Below are positions 23,601-43,900 of a stretch of 64,000 nt of DNA, piece by piece. Positions within the stretch are counted from its first letter, which is position 1; each line of letters starts with the position of its first letter. A program made the translations under genes and the position numbers. The DNA is taken from the NCBI RefSeq assembly GCF_036711975.1, contig NC_091967.1, forward strand, positions 6,944,001-7,008,000, given 5' to 3'. Under the pieces are notes generated by a model. That model did not search any database. It had not been told where the DNA came from and worked only from the letters and a program-made list of their open reading frames with translations. Source of the DNA: Onthophagus taurus. Taxonomy: Eukaryota; Arthropoda; Insecta; Coleoptera; Scarabaeidae.

Positions 23601-24061
23601 TATATCACAGTATGTAGATAACTAGCTGAAATCAAACTTTTCATTTATTATCATTATTCCTGTTAAATAAGTAACAAATATTCACAAAACCACATGAATT
23701 CACTAGGTTCACTTCCTTGAGTGTATCAAAACCTTCCAAATCAAAGACTTTTACTTTCACTATATAAAAACTAAAGACAGGGGATAAATAATATCAAAAG
23801 AAAAAATATATCGAAAAAATTAGCTACATTAAAGAAAAAAAATTTGTCCTCAATCGAAATCGTTACTAATCGACAATCAATAGTTCAATTCGTTAAATTT
23901 GGTCTTTCCGCGAGAAAAAATAGTAAAAGAAAATAATAAACAAAATGATTAAAAGGATGAGGAGAGAAAACATTCAACTATTAACTCACGCACGCGGGGC
24001 CTACGCAAGGCACCCGTCCGCGCACCACCGGCGGCCTCGTCAAATGGAGGCGCGGTCCAAG
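20700..24061. other. Intergenic, downstream of FLVCR and of SERCA
   Basis: No gene supported across this stretch. Minus-strand frames at 20719-21132 (137 codons) and others lack domain-like content. The part adjoining 24061 is the SERCA 3' UTR, which begins with an unusually GC-rich 60 bases (24000-24060) before turning very AT-rich. Small terminal-inverted-repeat relics with tacagg starts occur near 22098 and 22692. Confidence 0.4.
22098..22169. mobile_element. Miniature inverted-repeat element, about 70 bp
   Basis: The left end agggtgggtcataaaga and the right end tctttattacccaccct are reverse complements at 16 of 17 positions, with only about 36 bases between them. This is a minimal non-autonomous DNA transposon relic or a snap-back duplication. 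The terminal sequence resembles ends of many insect Tc1/mariner-derived MITEs; the parent element is not in the window. Confidence 0.6.
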
Positions 24062-33930
<9,869 letters not shown>

Positions 33931-34204
33931 TGCGTCTTAAAGATGGTACTAAAAGAAAATTAAATTATAACAATTTAAATGAAATACAAAGGAATTTTCA
34001 AATTATGAGAAGTGAGGTTATGTCTCCTTCGCCCTAAAATCGAATGATTTTGATTAATGTAAATTTATTGTTTAGTGTAATAAGTCGATACCGTGTTGAA
34101 AAACTATTTGACAATAGAAATTGCTTTGTAACTCGACGTGTTTTATGGTAATGACGTGTATCGTGGATAAAAAGTAACCTCAAACGGCACATGGTTCGAC
34201 TTAC

Positions 34205-34400
34205 CGTCCTTTAATTCGCGAACACGGAACGAATGTTAATTAAGTGTAAGTAATCCTAAGAAGCACTAAGGCAACGTCTGTGTCAGTCGGCACTTGGTTA
34301 ACAAGAAAATTATCTACCGGAGACGCCGCGTAAAGTCTTCGCAAGCGACATTTTACAACTACTGCTGACTTCTACGAACGGCTGACAGTTGTACGAGTAT
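34205..34400 (-). other. Probable SERCA 5' UTR exon and promoter region
   Basis: Upstream of the start-codon exon a 3' splice site (minus strand ttttcttttag) lies at about 33949-33959, placing a short UTR piece at 33931-33948. A good donor, GGACG|gtaagtc, lies at 34204-34205. A noncoding first exon ending at 34205 is therefore likely. Its 5' end is a guess, placed where local GC content rises (34290-34430). Confidence 0.45.
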
Positions 34401-37336
34401 AACTTAGAGCGCCATCGCGCGGGCGCCGATTTAAATAGACGAAGGAGAGTGTATTTTGCGATTTTATTTTAAGAAATATACGTGTTCCAGGTGGTAATGG
34501 GCGTCTCGAACAACGGGGGTTCGAATTTGAACTGTTACGCACTAATAGTGCGTCAATACCGAAGAAAATTCTCGAAAATTTTTCTTTTTACTGGTAGGTT
34601 TACGAACTACTCATGTGGACACATCTGATTGGCTCGTTGATATAACAAAATGACGCGCGAATTTTAAATTATCAAATTCTTTCTTTTCTAACTTCAAAAC
34701 AATTCAATTAAATAAAATGACTATTTAAATAACATAATAAATTTCTTTTTCAAATTATTAATAAAGAATGTTTAAGAAATAACCAGAAAAGAGTAAATAT
34801 TAGTACTGATTAACTTTTTGGTAATACAATAAAATTTTTGTGGGTTATTAAAGTTTAGCTTGTTATAACAAAGAGAAATATACCATTAAAATAACGATAT
34901 GTTTAAAATACTTGTCTGATTTAATTTGAATTAGAGTTTAAAATTTATGGCACCTACTAGAAATTGTACCAATTAAATTTTTTGCAAAAACAGTTAAAGT
35001 ATGGATTATTTTTAAATGATATTTTTTTCCCACAGCTAATTTTGTAAAAACGACGTTTCGATCGTTCGATTTGGCCCATTAAAACCATTCTCTGTTTATT
35101 TTTGGCGCTCGGCAAAAATCCGTCTGCGGGCGGTATTTTTAAAATTTTGGGCAGTAGTCGAAAAGTTTCGTCTGCGCCGGGCTTGATACAGAAATGGCAG
35201 CAGTTGCGGTTTTTGAGATCTGTACGGACCGCACTCTGCCCGGATCGGGCGGCCTGCCAACAACCAGCAACCGTTTTTAGCACATCACCGGCAAGACTCT
35301 TCTAATTATTTTGGCAAGAGTGTCTGAATGCTCCTCAATCTGCCCGTCCACTTTATGACAGTTTATGATGATGGTGAAAAATAATCCAAAATGTATTCCA
35401 AAAACATCTCAAAATTACATAATGATGCAGAAATGAAAAAATTAAACCACCCCAAAAAAAACCAACGTTTTTGATTCACTTCTAAGAAATTTAACTTTTT
35501 AACACGTACTCATTTTTTGACACTGTACCACTTTTCTTTTATAAATTTAATGTAGAAACTTACCCTTTGTCGTTTACACAAAAAAATCCAAATGTGGGTT
35601 AACCGGTTGTCCCGGAACAACTGTATTAAAATATGTATCACTGGTTATTCGTTATGATGCAAAGAAGGAAAATAAAAAGAAAAAAACACTAAGAGGCCTT
35701 AGCCCCCATTAGATGTTCCGAAGGGAAAACCAACGAGAACTACGCTTCAAGACGTACGGCCGACGATGTAGTGGCCCTGTTGCTTTTATAAGCTCGGTGC
35801 CTACCTGTGGTAAGACGACGTCTCTGGAACTCTGCCAAAATGTCTCCCTTCTCTATCAGTCAACCACTTGCAGTGCATTTTGCTTCTTAACCTAATACCT
35901 TAAACTATTTTTTAAGGCACTCTATCAAAAAAGCTATCTAAGAAAGTAGCAATAACAATTTAGAATCCAAAATGTAATTCAAGAACATGTTGTATTAATT
36001 AATAAAATCCTAAGCAAAGTAGAATTAATTTTTTAATGACATCTAATTTATTTTAGATTAGTAGACTACATTACAGCGGTGATATAAAACAGTTAGAACA
36101 TTAATAGATGCCTTTATGAGTGTAACAAATATTTTTAATTTTTTTTTAAACCAATTTCCTTCTATTTGGAAAATTGATAATGTCATCTAATGTAAGTTTT
36201 TGTTTCTGCAAAAGATGGTGAGGGACATTTAGCTCTCAATTCAATAAAGTCGGTACTAGATGTTATCCTAGAACTGAAAAGTTTTTGCAAGTACTTTTCA
36301 AGTATTAATCTAACACTTGTTTAACACAATTTAACACTTGTATCACGAGAGGTTGCATCTATGATTGCCAACTGAATAAAAATCCTTGTTTATGTCTGTT
36401 GTTTTCTAATGGGTGGACTTTCACTATTTGAAGCTTTCGGGTATGCACATTACGTGATATGTCCTAAGCACTGGTTGAGTCATCGTTGGAAAATGACAAA
36501 ATGCGAAAATTACATTGTCTTACAAAAAGTGTCTTGTAAAGTTGTCTTATAAAAACAGATGTATTCTCGGGATTAATAGGTGGCTATATGACTATAATAT
36601 AATATATCATAGGGATATGAAAAGACAGAATCGCCAAAATTCAAGCACGAGATTGTGATGAATTTAATGTTTCGCTAAATTCTTTTCGACTATTTTTACC
36701 ATGATGGTACATGCTAAACGAGGAATGCGATCAAAAATGCTTAATAATGAGTAATAAATTTCTCTATGTTGTAAATAAATTGTAAACAGTCACTGTCCTT
36801 GTAATAATAGTTGGTTCAATAAATATCTTGGGCGTCCATAAAGTGATGATCGGTTAGGCGTTTTGTACAAAGATTGAGTCAGTAAAAAAACAAATATCCA
36901 AATGAGATCAAAATGAACTACAAAGTCTTTTTCTGTGCAGAATGAATACATTTCACAAGCATTGTTGGGGGAGATGCTTGAACATCTTTGGCTGTTTCTG
37001 CATTGCTGCATAGAATGTAATTGGTCGACACCTCTCAATGTTTTATTATCGTTTAATCAGTACAATCAGGACACTCACGGTATTATTCAAATATATTTAA
37101 ACCATATTCAACAGGCACACATATTTCTTATCCCACCATCGCAGTGCAACATCGGTTAGGCTTAATGATTCCATAGTTATCCGTGTTTGGTTTTTTTAGT
37201 AGTAACTCATTAAGTACAGGAGATACCGATAACCTTGTTTTTACAATGATTTGATAACTTGACAAGATTGACCTTGATTTGCTCAACGAGTGCGTGAACA
37301 AAAAGAAAAACGGCTGATGTTTGTGTCCATCTCAGT
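34401..37336. other. Intergenic between SERCA and the BORCS8-like gene
   Basis: No gene supported. GC-richer patches at about 35040-35310 and 35700-35880 give short frames with no recognisable protein. A promoter for SERCA is expected at the left end. The remainder is AT-rich unique sequence. Confidence 0.45.
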
Positions 37337-37353
37337 GACGATGGAAGACTTCT
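37337..37353 (+). repeat. 17-bp direct repeat, upstream copy
   Basis: gacgatggaagacttct here is identical to 37949-37965, bracketing the intronless BORCS8-like gene. The length and placement fit a target-site duplication. Confidence 0.7.
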
Positions 37354-37622
37354 ATCTAGACTTCTAGAAGTCTAGACATTTAGACTTCTATCACTTAAAC
37401 CTAGATTCATCTATTACTACATGGATCACACCAGTGGTGATAGATCCAGGGAAAATAACAATGGAGTAGCAGGGGAGAGAACCTAAAAACTACTTTACTT
37501 ACACACTTACATGTGTATACTCAAAAATTATAAATTGTGTCATAAAGAATAATTGCATTTGTTATCCGGGGAGTTTTTTTGACTTTAATAATCTGTCATT
37601 TAATTTGCTTAATCGTAATTTA

Positions 37623-37949
37623 ATGACTGATAATATGCAAAATAATAATGATATAAACGTTGATTTAATCATCCTGGAACAAACTGACATCTTTAAGCGA
37701 TTAGCTCATGAACCCTCTTTGGCGCTATATAGAATACAAGAAAATGTTAGGTTAAGCGTACCAAAATTAGTAAATGTCTGGAATAATACAAAACGAAGTT
37801 CAGAGGAGTTAAACAAAGTTGAGTTTGGATGTAATGATTTATTTGAAGGTTTAAGGAACGTTGATGCTGCAAGAAAGAAGCTTATCTCTATTGAAGAAAT
37901 GTTGAATATTTGTATAAATCTAAAAAAGCAATTCAAAAATAAAAATTAG
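37623..37949 (+). CDS. BORCS8-like subunit of the BLOC-1-related complex (BORC), single exon
   Basis: A 108-residue protein from ATG 37623 to TAG 37947-37949 with no intron. The block HEPSLALYRIQENVRLSVPKL aligns with the conserved BORCS8 (MEF2BNB) block in which a NEPS-like start precedes ALYR-Q-HVR. The rest is amphipathic helix ending in a basic Lys/Asn-rich tail. BORC sits on the cytosolic face of lysosomes and recruits ARL8 for kinesin-driven movement; the subunit is a helical partner rather than an enzyme. An open frame extends 18 bases upstream without an ATG, so 37623 is the first usable start. The gene is bracketed by 17-bp direct repeats, and its stop codon's last base is also the first base of the downstream repeat, as expected for a retroposed copy. 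AATAAA follows at 37979-37984. Confidence 0.75.
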   Translation: MTDNMQNNNDINVDLIILEQTDIFKRLAHEPSLALYRIQENVRLSVPKLVNVWNNTKRSSEELNKVEFGCNDLFEGLRNVDAARKKLISIEEMLNICINLKKQFKNKN

Positions 37950-37965
37950 ACGATGGAAGACTTCT
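37949..37965 (+). repeat. 17-bp direct repeat, downstream copy
   Basis: Identical to 37337-37353. It begins at the final base of the TAG of the BORCS8-like gene and is preceded by an A-rich stretch (37923-37945). Confidence 0.7.
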
Positions 37966-39999
37966 TCTGTTACTCACAAATAAACCTTTAATAAAGTGAT
38001 TATTTACTTAAAACCTTTTGATTGACATAATAAACTCATTATAAACAATGGTCAGTGACTGAGAATGTAGACTTGGAACGCGGACTCAAATGATACGACG
38101 TTGTAACGCGGATGGTTGAAATAGTTCTTGTGCAATCGTAATTAACGATTGTATTTAAAACGATGCCAAATGAATGAAAATAAAAAATAAACCACAACAA
38201 CAACGATACGGTTCGTGAAAAAGATTTTAGAGTTAAAAGTTAATCAAATCACCCAGCCGAGTCGTTTGGAATTGCTCGATTTTATCGATCTCGATCTCCA
38301 CATACGCCGACGCTATTACATTATATACTATTAATACTCCACGGTTTGATTTATGTTTATTAACTACCGTTCTTTGATCTAAAGTTATTTTCATTGGACC
38401 CGAAACCGTACTTGTAAATACGCACATTTCAAATCGAAACAATGGGTATGGTTGTTCTGTATGGCTTTTATAATTTCAGGACGACGACCCAACGAAATTT
38501 TACAAACCCACGTTCGTTGATCCATAAAATATCCAAACTTAATATGCATAAAGTGTCGTAGCGATGGGAGGAGGTTTTAATTTAAGAGAGATGTAATGAA
38601 ATTCAAAAATTTGATCACGTTTAAATTTGGGATTTATTATGTAAATGTATAATGTATCGTATCGTAAAAGTTCGGTATTTTCATCGAACAGGAATTTTTG
38701 CTGTTGATTATCTGTCGATCACAAGATGTTTTCCTCGTCCATTATTTTTATTGCCTATGGGGCGTCGTACTGCTGGTCCACGCCTGAAGCCGGGTTTCAG
38801 GTCTGCTAATAATAACACCTACAGTTCGGCCAGGATCAGGCACAACGCAATGTGTCCATCGTGCCATTTACTATAGTCAGTTGTAGGCCACGGACGTTCA
38901 AATAATCTTGTTAATTTTTTTTACGTTTTTCCCCTAAACAGATTTATTTCAAAAACATCACACTTTTATTAATATATTGAGATCATAGATATATTTTAAA
39001 TTATTATCATATTAATGTTATTAGAAATTAATTTTAAAGTGAATCAATATTGTTTTTGTTGAATAAATTACAAGTACCTATTATGTCTGGGAATCCCAGG
39101 AATAATACCTACATACATATTTTTCCTATCGTCTATAAATACAAGAAAAATAGATAGACGGTCTGGTTTTCCGCGAGCTAGTCGATTGAACACCAAAATA
39201 GATGGGAATTTTCATCGCGGTAAAATAACTTATTCAACAAATACCAAAGAAAATAAGTAATTATTTTTAATTTTAAACTATTTAGTGCCACTTGCTCTTC
39301 TTAGATGGCACTGATTTATTTTTACAATTTCAAGCTTTATTTTAAACGATCCAAACCACTAAAAATTGCAACGCTTGAGAATTGTTTGAATTTGAATTGT
39401 TATGTTTAAACTTTTATCTCCATAATTGCATTTCACGACCAATAAATCTCGCCGCACCCATAAATATTTGCATGATCTTGTCTTTATTCGTGTAATTTTA
39501 AACATTGCGTCCAAGATTAGATTTTCTCGTAATTTCATCAATTATTCTAAAAATAATAAATTATAGGAAAAAAATTGGTTCATACTTTTATTTACTAAAA
39601 AAAATTATTGCTGAAAATATTAAACTTCTGCACTATCCAATCACTGCGCTTCTCAATGTGAAAGCTAAGTCCAGCTTATAGGAGATGATACTTATAGAAG
39701 AATAGATTTTATGCCCAATATAATGGCAATATAACAATAGAAGAATATTTACATCATATCTTTAACGATAAATGCACATTTTTCTTAGACGAAAAACATC
39801 GATAAAATATGTGCTACTGGATTGATGCCAATCCGCATCGATGTCATGAGCTTCACAGCCAATTTCCAAAAAAGGTAAATTTTCCGGATTCACTTTGCCA
39901 AAAAAATTATTTATGGCAAATAACCCTGCTGAATTTTGAAATAGATCTTGGGTTCCATCAACATGGAACATCAGCATATTAAGTGCCTTAATTGAAATT
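37966..39999. other. Intergenic with possible decayed coding fragments
   Basis: No intact gene. A minus-strand frame at 39977-39762 (containing FGKVNPENLPFLEIGCEAHDI) has protein-like composition and may be part of a decayed element continuous with the LINE fragment to its right. Another minus frame at 38442-38233 is not recognised. Confidence 0.3.
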
Positions 40000-40430
40000 A
40001 CCTAAAGTCTCTTAATTTCACATCTTTAAATGTTTTGCCTACATTTCTTGTGATTCAACCTGAATTTTGGTTGCTAGTCTGTAATCTTTGGCAATCCTTG
40101 AGAGTCTATTCCTTTTCATTCGTCCAGTTATTTCTCCAGATGGTCGATCTTGGTGCTCTCTCTATTCTGATTGATTTGTTGACGTGTTTTCTCGGCGTCT
40201 TGAGTTCTCTATAAGACGATAAGCTTACTCCTAAATAAGTGTAGTCTACTACTTCCTCCATCGTGTGCCGTTCACTTCTAGTTTATATCTATGTGGTTCT
40301 ATAACTATCACCATAGCATTTGTTCATGCTAATCTTTTAAAAGCCAACAGTAGCTATCGTAGTTCATCTTCTGTGTCTGCAATCATTGTTGAGTCGTCCG
40401 CTAAAGCTGTGGCTATTCAAGTAAGACTCA
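40000..40430 (-). mobile_element. Non-LTR retrotransposon reverse-transcriptase fragment (LINE), decayed
   Basis: Read on the minus strand, the region gives ADDSTMIADTEDELRQLL-like sequence (the conserved ADD of the palm with its following helix), then RYKLEVNG, then YTYLGVSLSSYRELKT and KSIRIES-like residues, in the order expected of the C-terminal half of LINE reverse transcriptases. Several frameshifts and stops interrupt it, so it is not functional. Clade cannot be decided by eye; the phrase pattern resembles insect jockey/RTE-like elements. Confidence 0.6.
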
Positions 40431-40677
40431 AAGAATGCACAAATGTCAACATTTATGGGTGGCATTTTAAGGATATTCAATAAACATTTTTTTTCTTGTA
40501 GTAAAACAAATTCATTGAAAACATAATTCTTTGACAATAAAGTTCTTCCTGTTTTGGTATCATGGTGGTCATATTATCCTGTCATAAATGTTAATATTTA
40601 ATTTTTTAAATAATTAAAAAATAATACATATGGTTGATTAAATTATATAGCACCATACATCTGCTTCGTTTTATATA

Positions 40678-40749
40678 GGGGATGTAGCTCAGTGGTAGAG
40701 CGTTCGCTTTGCATGTGAAAGGCCCCGGGTTCGATCCCCGGCATCTCCA
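40678..40749 (+). tRNA. tRNA-Ala (anticodon UGC)
   Basis: The 72-base sequence folds as a complete cloverleaf: acceptor stem GGGGATG with CATCTCC (one G-U pair), D arm GCTCAGTGGTAGAGC, anticodon stem TTCGC/GTGAA around loop TTTGCAT with anticodon TGC, five-base variable region, and T arm CCGGGTTCGATCCCCGG. The internal A and B boxes of the RNA polymerase III promoter are intact. No intron. The CCA end is not encoded, as normal for eukaryotes. Confidence 0.97.
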
Positions 40750-40751
40750 AC

Positions 40752-40762
40752 TTTTTTTTTTT
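40752..40762 (+). terminator. RNA polymerase III terminator of tRNA-Ala
   Basis: A run of eleven T residues begins three bases after the tRNA discriminator base; this is the standard polymerase III stop signal. Confidence 0.9.
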
Positions 40763-40931
40763 GTTTCCTTAATTAATACAAACTTTCATAATAATTTATT
40801 ATTAATTATATAATTAATAACTTATACAATCCCCTATTATTTATTTATTTTCTTTTAAATAATCCTTTCAAATATAGTGACTTTTCATTCTTAAAAGTTG
40901 CCATTCATGCTTGTTGATAAATATTTTCAAA

Positions 40932-43900
40932 ATGTGTGAGGTTACAACCGATAATTTTAATAGTATCTATAAAGACATTGAAAATGCAATTATAGAATCA
41001 AAATTCGTTACGTTAGATTTGGAGTTTAGTGCGTTATCTTTTTCTAGTAAATTAAATAATAGGTAAGTGAAATTTTTGAACATAACCTAAAATTTACCTC
41101 TTCCTAACCTATAATAAAATCAAGATTTTTCCGTTTGTTTTCAGTCTTTTTGATACCCCCGAGTGTAGATATCATAAACTGAAGGAAATATGCGATGGAA
41201 TTATCCCAACGCAAATAGGAATATCCGCTTTTACATTTAATCCCGATAAAAATTCCTATTTGAGTAATACCTTTACGTTTTACACCTTTCCTAGAGTCTT
41301 TTTTAATTTAAATCCTAGTTTTATCTTTCAGAGTTCTTCTGTACAGTTTTTGTGTAATTATAAATTTGATTTTAACAAGGTATTATTTCATTTAAAATAA
41401 TTTATTATTTTTAAAATTACCATTAAATTTGATTTTAGTTTGCTTACAAGGGAATTTCATTTATAAATAGAACTCAAGAAAATGAAATAAAAAATTGTTT
41501 AAATAAAAGATTGTATTTGAATAGTGATGAAAATGAATTAGAGCAGTTAGTAGAGGACACAAGTAATGAAATTACACAATTTTTAAAGAATAATAATGTT
41601 GGAGATACTCATATTTTAAAAAATATACCTATAAAGTATCGTTCAAGCTTTGATATAAAGTATTTGTTTCATAATGCTGTCAGAGATAAATTTAAGAACG
41701 AGATATGGACTTTTGAGAAGGATAACCAATTTTTAATTGAAAAAATATCACCTAGTCAATATGAGTATTTAAAAAATCATTGTAAATTAAATCAAGATTT
41801 GTTGGATAACATGTTGGGGTTTACCAAGGTTTTTAGATTGCTTACAAAATATAACAAACCCATAATAGGTCATAATTTATTGATGGATTTAATGTTGCTT
41901 TATAAAAGCTGCGAAAATACGCTCCCCAATTCATATTTAATATTTAAAAAAGAAATTTCTAAATTATTTCCAACAATTTTTGATACAAAATCAATAAGTT
42001 TTGTGTTGAAACGGTCCATACCAGAAAATAAATATTGGTTGCGCAACAGTCTTCCACACCTTTACACATACTTCAAAGATGGTTATGGAAGACATTTAGC
42101 TTTTAATTCACCATTAATCGAGCTCAGTAAACCAAAAAGTAGCGATAGTTTTCACGACGCCGGATGGGATTCTTATAGTACGGGATATATTTTTATTCGT
42201 ATGGCTCATATTATGGCATCAGAAAAATATGTCAACACAGAATACAAAACTTTTATGAGTGCTGAATTATTTGCCGCTATTGATCCTTTAAAAAACAAAC
42301 TCAATTTAATTAGATGTTCCGTATCGCATATTGTAAGTTAATTTTATTTAGGAAATTCGAATTAAAACATTCTAAATATGAAAGATTCTTTTTCACAGAA
42401 CTTAGATGGTGAAGATCCTCCTTCTACTAGACCTGCTTTATTAGTTGTGGAATTTCTTGAAAAAAAAACGATGAATATTACTAAGGTAAGAAAAAAAATA
42501 TGATTAAAAATGATTAATGTCTACTAAGTGCGAAAAAAATATATATTTTATCGACTCATAAAAGTTGGTAATTTTTTAATGAAATGGTAAATACCATTAC
42601 CTATGATTTACTAGCACAATATCATATTGTTGAGTGGATCATAATTTTTGTAAAGATAGAGCGTGTTGAATGGTGCAAAGTAACCGTGAAAAATATTAAA
42701 CAGCGCTGTTTAAAGTTCGTTCACTATCAAGATACACTACATAGAAAGTATTTTAGTTTAGTCAACAAAAAAATTCGTTCTTTACATTCTGGGAGGGATC
42801 TTTTTAACACATTTTCAACCGTTTTTGCTTAGTTTTGCGATTGGCCCGTCGCCAAAATCTTAGCTTTGTCGTTGCGTGTCACTTTTAATAATAAGTTATA
42901 ACGCTCCGGCGATATCTCAAGTCGTTTTCAATTTATTACCGTTTATTTTAAGCGACCGAAAACATTCGAGGTGGCATACCTAACCTTTGTATTGGCTTCT
43001 CTAGCTTTTAAAGCATTTTGCTATTTGGAATTTATATTATTATCATTGTTCTAATTGATTTAACAACTTCACCTAATTTCGACCGGAAAAAGTAGTAGGT
43101 TTATTCCAATATAGAATTTGTGTTTTTGAACATTTTTTTGACGCTAATATAAATATATATATAAAAGCACTAATAACTTGTTGAGAAATAAGTTTATTAT
43201 TCTACCGGTTTCGGTGTTTCCTATCATCAATTAATATTACAAGTTATTAAAGTGTTGTTAATAAATTTATGTTAATATAATTAAATAAATAAAAATTCCC
43301 AATATATAAAAAAAGAGTTCCGAAATGCCGCATGTCTCAAAACACCATACGGGAGAAGAAATTTCAACAGCATCCGGCTCCAAATAAAATCAGTCAAAAA
43401 GTGATCTGTCTGACATGGCGAAATACCGTTTACATATTTTGGAGATCATTACGAAGATTATAAAACTTTTCTGGGGGATCTAGAGCAATATTTTTGTGTT
43501 GCGAACACCTTGAACAAGTCAAGAATCTCGATTTTTCAATCTTAAATGCTCTGAATTGTTGACGTCGAAAGAACTCGAACTCGCCATGCTTCTCTGTCTT
43601 CTATAGTACGAAACTTGACCTTTTGCCATCACACTTCCCCTGTATGCAGGATTTTTTTCCGTCCTTCCGTATTACATGTCCAAAGAATTTAAGAATACGA
43701 CGCTGGATTGTTGGTAACAATCTGACATTGTCGAGTATTTTCAGTTCTTCTAGAATGGATAACATATTTCAATGCTTACTTACATCTTCATCTTTGCGGA
43801 TGCTGTAGTCTTCCCAGATTTTCCAAACCCTTGACGGCTATATACATCGAAATCTCCGGCCGACAGAAATGGCAGCCGAAGCTTAATTTCTGCTATTTCT

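Noticed and set aside
35102-35305. GC-rich 67-codon frame upstream of SERCA
   Set aside because: Short, with an antisense frame of similar length and no protein-like motif; kept only as a note in the intergenic entry.
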